From Pseudomonadales bacterium (GTDB lineage Bacteria > Pseudomonadota > Gammaproteobacteria > Pseudomonadales > Halieaceae): a stretch of 64,000 bases of DNA. Shown in pieces: positions 1 to 8,996 of this stretch (its first letter is position 1; every line of letters starts with the position of its first letter). The stretch lies in the NCBI GenBank assembly GCA_024234855.1, contig JACKNN010000004.1:354788-418787 (forward strand), in the 5' to 3' direction. Under the pieces are notes generated by a model, which was given only the letters and a program-made list of their open reading frames with translations, did not search any database and was not told the DNA's origin. Made by a program: the position numbers and the translations under genes.

Positions 1-1234
1 GCATGCCCTCGGCCACCACGATGGCGTTATCCACCAGCATGCCCAGCGCGATAACCAGGGCGCCGAGAGAAATGCGCTGCAGCTCGATTCCGAAGATATT
101 CATCAGGAACAGGGTGCCCGCTACGGTGATGAGCAATACCGCGCCGATCACGATCCCCGTGCGCAGACCCATGAAGGCCAGCAGCACGATCAGCACAATG
201 GCCACCGCCTGGCCGACACTGACGATGAATCCACCGACCGAGCGCTCAACTTCCAGCGGCTGGTTATACACAGACTCCAGCTCCATGCCGATCGGCACTA
301 CCGGCACCAGCGACTGCAGCATCTGTTTGACATGGCGCCCGACCTCCACCACATTCTGGCCCGCCGCCATGGAGATACCGATGCTCAGGCCAGGCTTGCC
401 ATTGACGTAATACAGTTTGTTCGGCACTTCCTCATAGGCCCGGGTAATCGTCGCGAAGTCGCTGAGGCGGATAAGCTTCCTGTCGCTGGAGCTGATCAGC
501 ACATCGCCTATTTCCTGCACGGACTTGAAATCGCCGGTGGGACTGAACCGCACGTAATCATCGCCCACTTGCACGTTGCCGGCATCCACCACGACGTTCT
601 GGGAGCCGAGCACCGATCCGATCTGGCTGAGATCCAGCCCCATTTCTGCGACCTTGCTGCGGGATATGTCCAGGTACACCACCTCGCGCTGCTGCCCGTC
701 CAACACCACCTTGCGCACACCCGGCACGAGCACCAGTTGTTTCTTGATGGCATCCGCGGTGTCGTAAAGGTCACGCCAGCTGTAACCGTCACCGGTCAAC
801 ATGAGGTAGATACCGTAAACGTCGCCAAAATCATCCAGCACGATAGGCGCCATCGCGCCCGGCGGCAGCAATGGTTTGACATCGGCTATCTTGCGCCGCA
901 GTTCATCGAATATATTGGGCAGGTCGACGGACTTATACTCGTCCTTGAAGTCGATCAGGATATCGGACAGACCGGGCCGCGACACCGACATTTTGATGCG
1001 CTTGACCTGGGGCATTTTCTGAATCGCGTCTTCCAGGTGATAGGTCAGCTCCTCCTGCACCTCGCGCGCCGTCGCACCCGGGTATTGGGTGAGGATCTTG
1101 GCGGATTTGATAGTAAAGGCGGGATCCTCCAGCTTCCCCATCTGCTCGAAGCCGATCAGCCCGCCTCCGACCATGATCACCACCAGCAACCAGGAAATCA
1201 CCGGCTTGTTTACTGAATACTCACCTACGCTCAT
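1..1234 (-). CDS. RND efflux permease, N-terminal part (runs off the window)
   Basis: The first ~411 residues of an inner-membrane AcrB-type (HAE1) proton-driven efflux permease are present; the rest lies before position 1. The ATG at 1234 opens MSVGEYSVNKPVISWLL, the usual cytoplasmic tail plus TM1. A porter-domain region follows, and the frame reaches GMLVDNAIVVAEGM, the TM4 proton-relay motif, at the window edge. AcrB has two adjacent Asp residues there (D407, D408); here the second is Asn. The adaptor gene ends 31 bases upstream on the same strand, so the two form an operon. The family call is firm; the substrate cannot be read. Confidence 0.93.
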   Translation of the reverse strand, partial: MSVGEYSVNKPVISWLLVVIMVGGGLIGFEQMGKLEDPAFTIKSAKILTQYPGATAREVQEELTYHLEDAIQKMPQVKRIKMSVSRPGLSDILIDFKDEYKSVDLPNIFDELRRKIADVKPLLPPGAMAPIVLDDFGDVYGIYLMLTGDGYSWRDLYDTADAIKKQLVLVPGVRKVVLDGQQREVVYLDISRSKVAEMGLDLSQIGSVLGSQNVVVDAGNVQVGDDYVRFSPTGDFKSVQEIGDVLISSSDRKLIRLSDFATITRAYEEVPNKLYYVNGKPGLSIGISMAAGQNVVEVGRHVKQMLQSLVPVVPIGMELESVYNQPLEVERSVGGFIVSVGQAVAIVLIVLLAFMGLRTGIVIGAVLLITVAGTLFLMNIFGIELQRISLGALVIALGMLVDNAIVVAEGM

Positions 1235-1265
1235 GCCCACTGCACCCCGGTATTATGCCTGCCAA

Positions 1266-2402
1266 TCAGGAGGGATCGCCCGCCCGCGGTATCGCCTGTT
1301 CAGTTTCCGCCATGCGCGTGACTTTCATGCCCTGGGCCAGATAGGGCGCACCCACGGCGACAATTTCCTCACCCCCGGACAGGCCGTCGACTATCTCGAT
1401 CATACTGCCGGACATGCGGCCGATGGCTACCTCACGGGCTGAAACCGTCATGGTGGTGGGATCGAGTACCCACACCCGGGGTTCGAGCCCGGAATCCGCC
1501 TGCACCGCTCGCGCCGGGACCCACTTTACACTTTCCATGGTGACCAGTTCGCTCAGGTCCATCAGCACCGTGGCGGTCATCCCGGGCAAGACGGTGAAGT
1601 TGGTGGGTGCGGCCATGGTAAAAGTCGCCCGGAAAGTCTGGGTCTGGGGGTCGGCCTTGGTGGCAACCTCCTTGGGGGTGAGTTCAAACGTCTGGTCCGT
1701 CCGACCTTCAAACTGCGCGGTGGCGCGCACCGCCGGATTGGTGTGGCCGGGACCGCCCACCCCGGTTTTCTGCACCCCGCCGCGAACGCTGCGCACCACC
1801 GATTCCGGCAGGTTGATCGAGATGTCCAACTGGTCAATGTTCTGCAGCCACATGACGGTTTGCTTGGCCAGCACCTCCTCGAAGTTCTCTACGTCACGCT
1901 GGGCGATGCGCCCGCGGAAGGGTGCGGTCATCACGGTGTACTCGAGGTCTTTCCTGGCCTGGGACAGGGCGGCGGTGGCGCTGCGGAACTCCGCTTCCAT
2001 GCGATCGAAGTCAAGCCGCGAGATATTGCCGTCGGCCACCAGTTCCCTGGCCCGCTTGTAGTTGCGCGCAGTATTGTCGTATTTTGCCTGGCGGTCTTCC
2101 AGCACCAGGGCGTAGTCGGCGGGATCCAATTTCGCGAGCACCTGGCCTTCAGCCACCAGGTCGCCCTCCTTGACCAGTACTTCCTGCAGTTTGCCGGAAA
2201 CCCGGAAAGCCAGTTCCGCCCGCTGGGAGGCGTCGACCTTGCCGGGAAAGCTGCGAACTGCATCCACCTCGCCACCCTCGACTACGAACACCCTGACCGG
2301 GCGACTCAGGGGTTCCGGTGCCGCCTCGTCGTCACCGGCACAGCCCGCGAGCCCGGCCAGCGCCAGGCAAACGACTAACGATCTCGGGAAAAGTCCTGCC
2401 AT
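1266..2402 (-). CDS. RND periplasmic adaptor (membrane fusion protein), lipoprotein
   Basis: A 378-residue adaptor that would bridge the downstream RND permease to an outer-membrane channel. It begins with a lipoprotein signal (LAGLAGC, lipid-anchored Cys about residue 21). A lipoyl/barrel-sandwich half follows (ELAFRVSGKLQEVLVKEGDLV), then an alpha-hairpin around residues 100-150 and the second lipoyl half (TAPFRGRIAQRDVENFEEV). The C-terminal beta-barrel and membrane-proximal region contain the typical LPGMTATVLMDL segment. It ends 31 bases before the permease start. No outer-membrane factor is visible within this operon in the window, so the pump may use a shared channel or one encoded beyond the edge. 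Confidence 0.93.
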   Translation of the reverse strand: MAGLFPRSLVVCLALAGLAGCAGDDEAAPEPLSRPVRVFVVEGGEVDAVRSFPGKVDASQRAELAFRVSGKLQEVLVKEGDLVAEGQVLAKLDPADYALVLEDRQAKYDNTARNYKRARELVADGNISRLDFDRMEAEFRSATAALSQARKDLEYTVMTAPFRGRIAQRDVENFEEVLAKQTVMWLQNIDQLDISINLPESVVRSVRGGVQKTGVGGPGHTNPAVRATAQFEGRTDQTFELTPKEVATKADPQTQTFRATFTMAAPTNFTVLPGMTATVLMDLSELVTMESVKWVPARAVQADSGLEPRVWVLDPTTMTVSAREVAIGRMSGSMIEIVDGLSGGEEIVAVGAPYLAQGMKVTRMAETEQAIPRAGDPS

Positions 2403-2448
2403 CTGCCCACTCTCCTCAACAATAAACTTGCACGGATATTATCACCCT

Positions 2449-2880
2449 TCAATACGCGAGCGCGCGCAGTGCATCGCACTGGGCGCTGCCACTGCAATAC
2501 AACATGCCGCGCTCTGCCGTCGCCCTGGCCTGGGCGATATCGCCCCTGGCCCGGTGGGTCCTGGCCAGTTGCAGGTAGATCTCCCCGCTCTCCGGATCTA
2601 TCCGCTGGGCCCGTTCCAGCAGCGCCAGTGCCTGCTCATAATCGCCCCGGGCCGCGGATTGCCGGGCTTTCTCCACCAGCGGCTGCCAGGCGCCCGCGGT
2701 AGAGGGCTGTGGCGGCCTGGCGGGGGGTTGCGGTGTGGCCGGTGGCGGGGGTGCCGGCGCCGGTGGCTGTTTCACCGCCGGCGCGGAGGGCGTATCCGGT
2801 GCGCTGAAGGTGGAACACCCGGCCAGTACCAGCGCCAGGCTCATGACGATTGCCCTGCCAACCACGCCCGCTTTGAGCAT
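2449..2880 (-). CDS. TPR lipoprotein next to PBP1b, LpoP-like activator candidate
   Basis: A 143-residue lipoprotein: signal peptide with lipobox LVLAGC (Cys 22), a Pro/Ala-rich linker (about residues 25-65), then a short helical domain with tetratricopeptide features (ARGDYEQALALLERAQRIDP, LARTHRARGDIAQARA). Its ATG shares one base with the TGA of mrcB (TGATG), which implies translational coupling. Pseudomonas aeruginosa LpoP is a small TPR lipoprotein that activates PBP1b, and E. coli uses the unrelated LpoB. The architecture, outer-membrane lipid anchor and position match LpoP. The function is inferred from context and fold class, not from a recognised sequence motif. Confidence 0.75.
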   Translation of the reverse strand: MLKAGVVGRAIVMSLALVLAGCSTFSAPDTPSAPAVKQPPAPAPPPPATPQPPARPPQPSTAGAWQPLVEKARQSAARGDYEQALALLERAQRIDPESGEIYLQLARTHRARGDIAQARATAERGMLYCSGSAQCDALRALAY

Positions 2881-5135
2881 CAGTTATCCCCCCCAAACAG
2901 CGATTGAAACCAGTCTTTCAGACCGGATGCGCGCGGTGCACAATTGGTGCTCTGGCGCGGCTCCGAGCCGGAAATAAACGGCACCAGGCGCGAGCCGGGA
3001 CAGCCCTTGCCGGTGAGAAAGCCGTTCTCGTCGTCGATCCAGAACGTCTGCATGCCGTCCGGCATGCGATAGCCCAGCGGCCGTTCGCTGGCCGCCGCCA
3101 TAAAATGCGCCCACACCTTGAGCGCCCCGCTGCCGCCGGTCAGGCCGGTACTGCCGTTGTCGTCCCGGCCGATCCAGGTGACGGCCAGCAGGTCACCGGC
3201 AAAACCCGCGAACCACGAATCCCTGCCATCGTTGGTGGTGCCGGTCTTGCCGGCGACATCGAAGTTGGCCGGCAGGTAATTGTAGGCGCTGCGACCGGTA
3301 CCTTCGCGCATCACTGCGCGCAGGGCATAGGTCAACAGGTTTGTCGCCTGCAGGCTCACCGTGCGCTCGTATTCCAGCGGGTAGCGCTTGAGCGCATTGC
3401 CCTGGGCATCAACCACCTCGCGGATACTGCGCAGGGGCATACGGAAACCGCCGGCCGCTATAGTCTGGTACATCGCAGCCATATCCATGGGCGAGTACTC
3501 ACCGGCGCCCAGGGTGAGTGCGGGCACTTCCGGGATGTCGCCCTCTATTCCCAGGCGGCGCAGCATGTCGACCACCGTATCCAGGCCGAGGTCCATGCCC
3601 AGCCGCGCGGTCGCCAGGTTATAGGAATTGGCCAGGGCGTTGTACAGCAGTACGTCACCGTGCACCTTGCGGTCGAAATTGCGGGGCTCCCATGCCTTGC
3701 CGCCCGGCCCCGGCACTTTCATCGGGGTATCGGCCAGCATGGATACCAGGGAGTAGCGCCGAGGCTGCTCCAGGGCGGCCAGGTAGACAGCCGGTTTCAG
3801 CAGCGAGCCCGCCGGCCGGCGCGCGTCCAGTGCGCGGTTGAAACCGGCGTAGCGAATACTTCGGCCGCCCACCAGTGCCGCCACCTCACCGGAGTCGAAG
3901 CGGGTAACCACCGAGGCGCTTTCCAGTGCCCCGCCCTTGTTGAGCTGGTCGAGCACGGCGGTGGTACTGCGCTCTATCTGGCGCTGCAGCAACGGGTCGA
4001 ACGGCGTGAAAATACTCAGCCCAAGGGTGGTCAGGTCCTCCTCGCGATACTCCTGCCGCAGTTGCCGCCGGACCAGGTCGAGGTAGGCCGGAAAGGAATC
4101 GCGAATACGGTTCTTGCTGTTCAGGTCCAGGGACCTGGCCTGGGCGGCCTTGGCCTCCTCCGGGGAAATCACGCCCCGCTGGGCCATTTCCGCCAGTACC
4201 ACATTGCGCCGCTCCAGCGCCCGTTTGGGATTGCGCACCGGGTTGTACAGTGACGGCCCCTTGATCATGCCGATCAGCAGGGCCTGCTGGTGCAGCCCCA
4301 ACTGGTTCAGCGGCGCATCGAAATAATGGCGCGAGGCAAGGGCAAAACCGTGGACTGACCTGGGACCGTCCTGGCCGAGGTAGACCTCGTTGATATAACT
4401 TTCCAGGATCTGGTCTTTTTCATAATGCAGATCCAGCAGCACCGCCATCATTACCTCGGTGAGCTTGCGCACTATGGTGCGCTCCGGTGTGAGGTAATAA
4501 TTTTTCACCAGCTGCTGGGTGATGGTGCTGCCGCCCGCCACCACCTGGCCCGACCGCAGATTGCTCCAGGCGGCCCGGGCAATACCGATAAATGAAAAGC
4601 CCCAGTGGTCGTAAAACCGATGGTCCTCTACCGCCAGCAGACCGTCCCGCAGGGTCGGGGGTACATCGTCCAGCCTGACCAGCACCCTGTCCTCGCCGTG
4701 CAGGGGGTAAATACCGCCAATCTGCACGGGGTCCAGTCGCATCAGGTCCACAGCCCTGCCGCCCGCCGACACAGACTGCACGCGCTGCCCGGCCAGTTGC
4801 ACCAGCAGGCGCCGGGCGGGCTCGCTCTCGCCGGGAAAGGTAAAACCGCGGGTGTAGATCTCGAAACGGTCGCGATTGCGCGCCACCTGCCCCGGGCCGG
4901 TAGTATTTGTCACCTTGCGGTAACCCAGCACCTGCAGCTCGTAGGCAAGGTCCTCGGACCCCAGCCGCGCACCGCTGAACAGTTCCAGCGGCCGGGCATA
5001 CACCTTGGCCGGCAGCTCCCACATTTTGTCGGTGAACGTCGAGGTGATTTTCGCGTCCAGGTAGATGAGCAACAGCCCGCCGGCGACCAGGGCGGCGAGC
5101 AACAGTTTAAGGAAGAAATGGCGGGTACGAATCAT
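2880..5135 (-). CDS. mrcB: penicillin-binding protein 1B, bifunctional
   Basis: A 751-residue class A PBP that polymerises lipid II and cross-links peptidoglycan in the periplasm. A single N-terminal TM segment (about residues 8-27) precedes a UB2H-like region (about 60-150). The GT51 glycosyltransferase domain carries the catalytic Glu in AVEDHRFYDHWG (E170) and GGSTITQQLVKNYY. The transpeptidase domain has SLLK (S444, K447), SYN (504-506) and KTGTTND (K630). All catalytic residues are present and the length is normal for PBP1b. It starts 39 bases after the S9 peptidase stop and its own stop overlaps the LpoP-like gene, so the three genes are probably co-transcribed. Confidence 0.97.
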   Translation of the reverse strand: MIRTRHFFLKLLLAALVAGGLLLIYLDAKITSTFTDKMWELPAKVYARPLELFSGARLGSEDLAYELQVLGYRKVTNTTGPGQVARNRDRFEIYTRGFTFPGESEPARRLLVQLAGQRVQSVSAGGRAVDLMRLDPVQIGGIYPLHGEDRVLVRLDDVPPTLRDGLLAVEDHRFYDHWGFSFIGIARAAWSNLRSGQVVAGGSTITQQLVKNYYLTPERTIVRKLTEVMMAVLLDLHYEKDQILESYINEVYLGQDGPRSVHGFALASRHYFDAPLNQLGLHQQALLIGMIKGPSLYNPVRNPKRALERRNVVLAEMAQRGVISPEEAKAAQARSLDLNSKNRIRDSFPAYLDLVRRQLRQEYREEDLTTLGLSIFTPFDPLLQRQIERSTTAVLDQLNKGGALESASVVTRFDSGEVAALVGGRSIRYAGFNRALDARRPAGSLLKPAVYLAALEQPRRYSLVSMLADTPMKVPGPGGKAWEPRNFDRKVHGDVLLYNALANSYNLATARLGMDLGLDTVVDMLRRLGIEGDIPEVPALTLGAGEYSPMDMAAMYQTIAAGGFRMPLRSIREVVDAQGNALKRYPLEYERTVSLQATNLLTYALRAVMREGTGRSAYNYLPANFDVAGKTGTTNDGRDSWFAGFAGDLLAVTWIGRDDNGSTGLTGGSGALKVWAHFMAAASERPLGYRMPDGMQTFWIDDENGFLTGKGCPGSRLVPFISGSEPRQSTNCAPRASGLKDWFQSLFGGDN

Positions 5136-5174
5136 GGGGTGCGAGTGTACACCAGCCGCAGCCGGAAAAGTGCC

Positions 5175-7523
5175 TTAATGAGGCGGCGTTTGGGACTTCG
5201 GACCAATCGTCTGGTCCAGCCAGTCGAGCATTTCCGCCGAGGTATGCAGCACATTCTCCCGCGCGCGGTAGTGGTGCTGCTCAAAGGGCAGCTCCACGTA
5301 GCGCACCTTCGCCCCGTTGCCCACCAGGGCGTGGAACATCCGCCTGGCCTGCAGTGTCGGGGTACCCGGGTTATCGTCGGCACCGCCGTGCATGATCAGG
5401 AACGGTTCGTTGATCTGGTCCGCAAAATAGAACGGCGACATACGGGTATAGAAGCTCGCGGCATCCCATAACGACCGTTTCTCGTGCTGAAAGCCGAAGG
5501 GAGTCAGGGTGCGGTTATAGGCGCCGCTGATGGCTATGCCGGTCTTGAACAGGTCCGAGTGCGCCAACAGGTTGGCCGTGGAAAACGCGCCGTAGCTCCG
5601 CCCCGCCACGGCGATACGATCGCGATCGGAGATGCCGTTGTCCACCAGGTAATCGACCGCCGCTTCCATGCTGGAGACAAGCTGCTCCTGGTACGCATCG
5701 TTGGCATCAGCACCTTCGCCAATAATCGGTACGGTCGGGTTCAGCAGCAAGGCGTAACCATCGAGTACCGCCGCAATGGGCGATGCCTCCTTTATCTGGT
5801 GATAGCGGAAACGCCGGGAATCCATCTGCTCGGCGTACTCCTCATCAGAGAACTCGGCCGGGTAGATCCACACCAGGGTCGGCAGCGGCTTGGTCGGGTC
5901 GCGATTCTTCGGCAGGTACAGCATGCCGTTCAACTTTACCCCGTCCTTGCGGGTATAGGTCACATTCCTGCGCTCGACCCCGTAGAGCTCGGGGAACGGG
6001 TTGTAGACTCCGCCGATCGGCGTGTGCTCGCCGTCGGTTACCGAAAACAGCTGTGGCGGTTCAGTCTCGGACTCGCGCACCGTGAGGAAGGTGCGGGTTT
6101 CGGGATCGACGATGCCTACCACCCGCTCGTAACGATCGTCTTTCGCGGTGGCAAGCCGGGTAATCTCAAACGTATCCAGATTGAGTGCCTCGATGTAGGG
6201 CTGCGGGCCCTCGGCGCTCAGGCCGTCGCTGGTCAGGAAAATGTGGCGCTTGTACTCCAGCACGGGACCACTGTTGCCGTTGGTACGGATCGGGCTGCCG
6301 GGATTGCCATACACATCCTTCACTGCTCCCTCCCATACGAGCTTTGGCGTGTGATCCGCCGCGATGACAAACACACTGACCTCGGTGCCACGCTCGGTAA
6401 GCCGGGAAAAATAGGGGGTGCCCTGGTCGGTCCAGCCAAAATTCTGGATAACGCCGTCGCTGCTGGCGACTTCGCGCGCGGCACCGGTGTAGGGTGGATC
6501 CAGCGCCATCCAGCGATCACCGCCTCCCTCGCGGGATTCGGTCCAGCCCAGCGCCCCCGTGTCCGGCTGCCAGGAAAATGCCGGGAGCCCGAAGCCATCG
6601 GTCGGTGTTATGCCATCCTGCTGCAGCAATCCCGGTGCATCGACCCTGTCCCCGTGCTCGAGATCCCACAGCTCGAACGTACGCGGAAAGTGGTTGGCCT
6701 TCAGCAGGTGTGAATAGGGCCGCTTCAGCCGCACTACCAGTGCATACCTGCGGTCGGGAGACAGTGCCACCCGCGCCAGCACCCCGGTGGTGCCCCCGAA
6801 CCGCCTGACCTTCCCATCGAGGCCCACGCGGGCCAGCGTCGAACTGAAGTAGTAGTCGAACAGGTCCTCCTCCAGGGCGTTGTTGAGCAGGTTTTTGTAC
6901 GTCCGCGTGCGCGCCATCCCGCCCGGGTGGTCCATGATATTCGGTGATGCGTACGGCGCCGGCACCGGCGCGGCCTCATCCGGCACAATGCGGCACAGCA
7001 GCCCCTGGCTGTCCATCCACTCACAGGGCGCCTCGAAGGCTGGATTGACCGTCACCGGCAAAACCTGCTCCCGGCCAGTGGCGATCTCGAAGACTTTAAG
7101 CTCGGGCTTTTTGTTGGCAAAACTCACCGCACTCAGGTAGCGGCCGTCGGGGGAGATGTCGATCCAGTCGAGTGCCGGCTCCCCTTCGGGCAACCAGCTG
7201 GAGACTGTCACACCCGAGCGAGCGTCGAGCACCTCCACCCGTTTTACCCTGGAGTCATAGCCCGAAGTCCGGATATCGGGATCAATCGAGAAGCCCGCCA
7301 GCCCGAGATGGGGCCGGGCGATGCGCGCCACCGGCACCAGCGCCTCGCGGTAGATAAAGGCGATCCGCCCGGAGGCGGCATTGAACTCGGCCTCGGGTGT
7401 CTGGGTGGCTGTCAGCAGCTGCACTACCTCCGGGTTTTCGGGCACCCGGTACTCGGACGCGGCGAGCGCATGATGTGCGCCGAACAGGATAACGATGATC
7501 AGGAGAGTACGGGGAAATTTCAT
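5175..7523 (-). CDS. exported S9 family prolyl-oligopeptidase-type peptidase
   Basis: A 782-residue serine peptidase. An N-terminal signal peptide (about 21 residues, ending near HHALA) predicts export to the periplasm. Residues ~50-500 look like a beta-propeller with repeated SPDGRY/SPDRRY strands. The C-terminal alpha/beta-hydrolase domain has the nucleophile in GRSYGAFS (Ser about 643), the acid in HGGADDNPG (about 716) and the His in EQHHYRAREN (about 750). The overall pattern resembles the S9D glutamyl-endopeptidase-like group. It is first in a run leading into mrcB, but nothing in the sequence ties it to cell-wall synthesis. The substrate is unknown. Confidence 0.9.
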   Translation of the reverse strand: MKFPRTLLIIVILFGAHHALAASEYRVPENPEVVQLLTATQTPEAEFNAASGRIAFIYREALVPVARIARPHLGLAGFSIDPDIRTSGYDSRVKRVEVLDARSGVTVSSWLPEGEPALDWIDISPDGRYLSAVSFANKKPELKVFEIATGREQVLPVTVNPAFEAPCEWMDSQGLLCRIVPDEAAPVPAPYASPNIMDHPGGMARTRTYKNLLNNALEEDLFDYYFSSTLARVGLDGKVRRFGGTTGVLARVALSPDRRYALVVRLKRPYSHLLKANHFPRTFELWDLEHGDRVDAPGLLQQDGITPTDGFGLPAFSWQPDTGALGWTESREGGGDRWMALDPPYTGAAREVASSDGVIQNFGWTDQGTPYFSRLTERGTEVSVFVIAADHTPKLVWEGAVKDVYGNPGSPIRTNGNSGPVLEYKRHIFLTSDGLSAEGPQPYIEALNLDTFEITRLATAKDDRYERVVGIVDPETRTFLTVRESETEPPQLFSVTDGEHTPIGGVYNPFPELYGVERRNVTYTRKDGVKLNGMLYLPKNRDPTKPLPTLVWIYPAEFSDEEYAEQMDSRRFRYHQIKEASPIAAVLDGYALLLNPTVPIIGEGADANDAYQEQLVSSMEAAVDYLVDNGISDRDRIAVAGRSYGAFSTANLLAHSDLFKTGIAISGAYNRTLTPFGFQHEKRSLWDAASFYTRMSPFYFADQINEPFLIMHGGADDNPGTPTLQARRMFHALVGNGAKVRYVELPFEQHHYRARENVLHTSAEMLDWLDQTIGPKSQTPPH

Positions 7524-7554
7524 GGCGGCTTACTGGGTGGATACGAGGGCGGGC

Positions 7555-7560
7555 ATTATA
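7555..7560 (-). promoter_or_regulatory. candidate -10 box for the S9 peptidase-mrcB run
   Basis: On the minus strand TATAAT lies 31 bases upstream of the peptidase ATG, a perfect sigma-70 -10 match. I see no convincing -35 at 16-18 bases and no extended -10, so this rests on one hexamer. Confidence 0.4.
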
Positions 7561-7873
7561 TCCGCAAACCCGCGCCTGGAGTATACGGCGTGATACCCGC
7601 CTGTCCGTTATTCCCGGAGCGGGAAGCGCGTGGAAGCCTCGTCCGTATCCGGGCCGTGGCCGCTATCCGGCACGGCACAGACAAGCTGTTTCACCAGCCC
7701 CCAGGGTGCGACCCTGTGCAGCAGTCTTCTTCCCCCTCACAACCGCTTGACCGAGCCGCACTGACGGCCCGCAAATCTGCAGTGACAAAACCCAACCACC
7801 AGGCCATAGCTGTAATCGGAACACGGGTATTGCCGGCCTAATTTGCGGCGCCCTTCTGCCGGCAGAGCTCAGG
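7561..7873. other. gene-free spacer between the S9 peptidase and the DUF2955 gene
   Basis: About 310 bases with only short, composition-driven open frames on both strands. None has a ribosome binding site plus a recognisable product. It probably holds the upstream control region of the peptidase run; I see no repeat or RNA motif. Confidence 0.5.
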
Positions 7874-7895
7874 GAAAAATCCAGCTGAAGGCTGG
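7874..7895 (-). terminator. Rho-independent terminator of the AI-2E/OMF/HlyD/DUF2955 operon
   Basis: Reading the minus strand, a CCAGC/GCTGG stem with a 5-base loop is followed at once by ATTTTTC, 38 bases after the DUF2955 stop codon. The stem is short but the U-tract and position fit a terminator. Confidence 0.6.
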
Positions 7896-7932
7896 CCGGT
7901 GCCAAGCGCTGCAACCCGGTCGTCAACGCCAC

Positions 7933-8979
7933 CTATGCCGGCGGTAATTGAGTCGGGCTGCGTTCGGAGCGGAAGCGCCGTTGCCACGAACTGCGCCAGC
8001 GATCGAGCAGCGACACCGCGGCCCAGGCGTACAGCGTGACGGCCACGAACAGGCCCATGCGCGTGGCGAACGCGCTGTAGACATCGTTGCCGTTGGCGCT
8101 GTCCTGCACTGCGGAACCCAGCAGGATCAGCATGGTGACGGCCGTGTTCTGCCAGAAAGACGGACTGTAACGAGTGGCGAACAGCCCGTGGATCATGGCG
8201 GCGAATCCGATGCCGAACAGCAGCATCCACAGGAAAAACATCCACAGCGTGGGCGACAGTTTCAACAACCCCCAGAACAGCATCGCGGTGACGCCCGCCA
8301 GGAAGGTGGACCCCAGCAATTCGCGGCCGGCCGTGCGCGCGCTCACTATCGAGCCCTGCTGGCCCAGCAGCACGGATTTCATGATGAGCTTCAGGTACAG
8401 CGAGGGGTTGGTCAGCGCGAACAGAAATGGCGGCAGCACGATCAGCGCGACGCGCAGGGCGATCCAGTTGGCGTGCCCCGGGCTCTCGTGCACGGCTTTG
8501 GCGGCGACCGCGCCGGGCTCCTCAGGGAACAGCGGGTACACCACCCACAGGCAGACGATGGCCAGCCCCATGCCGAGTACCAGTGCCTGGATGACCGCCA
8601 CTGCCAGGGCAAAACTGTAGATACCGGCCGCGGGAATGATAGTCAGCCCCACGGTGAGCAGGGTGCCCACCAGCGCCTTGCCCTGGCTCACCGAGACGTA
8701 GGCGCTGCTGTACAGGCCGACAGCCACGGTGAGGACGCCCGCCAGCGGGTAATGCTCCAGCAGCGGCGTGATCAACAGACCGATACCGAGTGTCAGCAGC
8801 ATGACCCCGGACAATCCCAGCAGGCCTTTTGCGTTCATGGGCGGGCCGGGCATCAGTGCCACCGTCAGGGCGAGCAGCGGCGCGATGAATGGCAGCGGCA
8901 GCGCGGCGCCGTAGGCGACCGCCAGCGCCAGCGCCATCGTGAGTGACACCCTGAACACCCGTCTTGCCGCCACCTGCAC
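7933..8979 (-). CDS. DUF2955-type multi-pass inner membrane protein
   Basis: A 348-residue, almost wholly hydrophobic protein with about ten predicted membrane segments in two blocks (residues ~10-160 and ~190-320), a layout seen in the FUSC/DUF2955 group often encoded beside HlyD-type adaptors. It starts with GTG at 8979, 17 bases after the adaptor stop, and is last in a four-gene operon. In such sets it is taken to be the inner-membrane partner of the adaptor and outer-membrane factor, possibly exporting aromatic or amphipathic compounds as AaeB does. The transport role is inferred from context only. Confidence 0.75.
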   Translation of the reverse strand: MQVAARRVFRVSLTMALALAVAYGAALPLPFIAPLLALTVALMPGPPMNAKGLLGLSGVMLLTLGIGLLITPLLEHYPLAGVLTVAVGLYSSAYVSVSQGKALVGTLLTVGLTIIPAAGIYSFALAVAVIQALVLGMGLAIVCLWVVYPLFPEEPGAVAAKAVHESPGHANWIALRVALIVLPPFLFALTNPSLYLKLIMKSVLLGQQGSIVSARTAGRELLGSTFLAGVTAMLFWGLLKLSPTLWMFFLWMLLFGIGFAAMIHGLFATRYSPSFWQNTAVTMLILLGSAVQDSANGNDVYSAFATRMGLFVAVTLYAWAAVSLLDRWRSSWQRRFRSERSPTQLPPA

Positions 8980-8996
8980 GGGTCGCTTACCGCCGC

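Noticed and set aside
7663..7932. 89-codon minus-strand frame downstream of the DUF2955 gene
   Set aside because: It contains the terminator hairpin, has no ribosome binding site and reads as composition-driven sequence.
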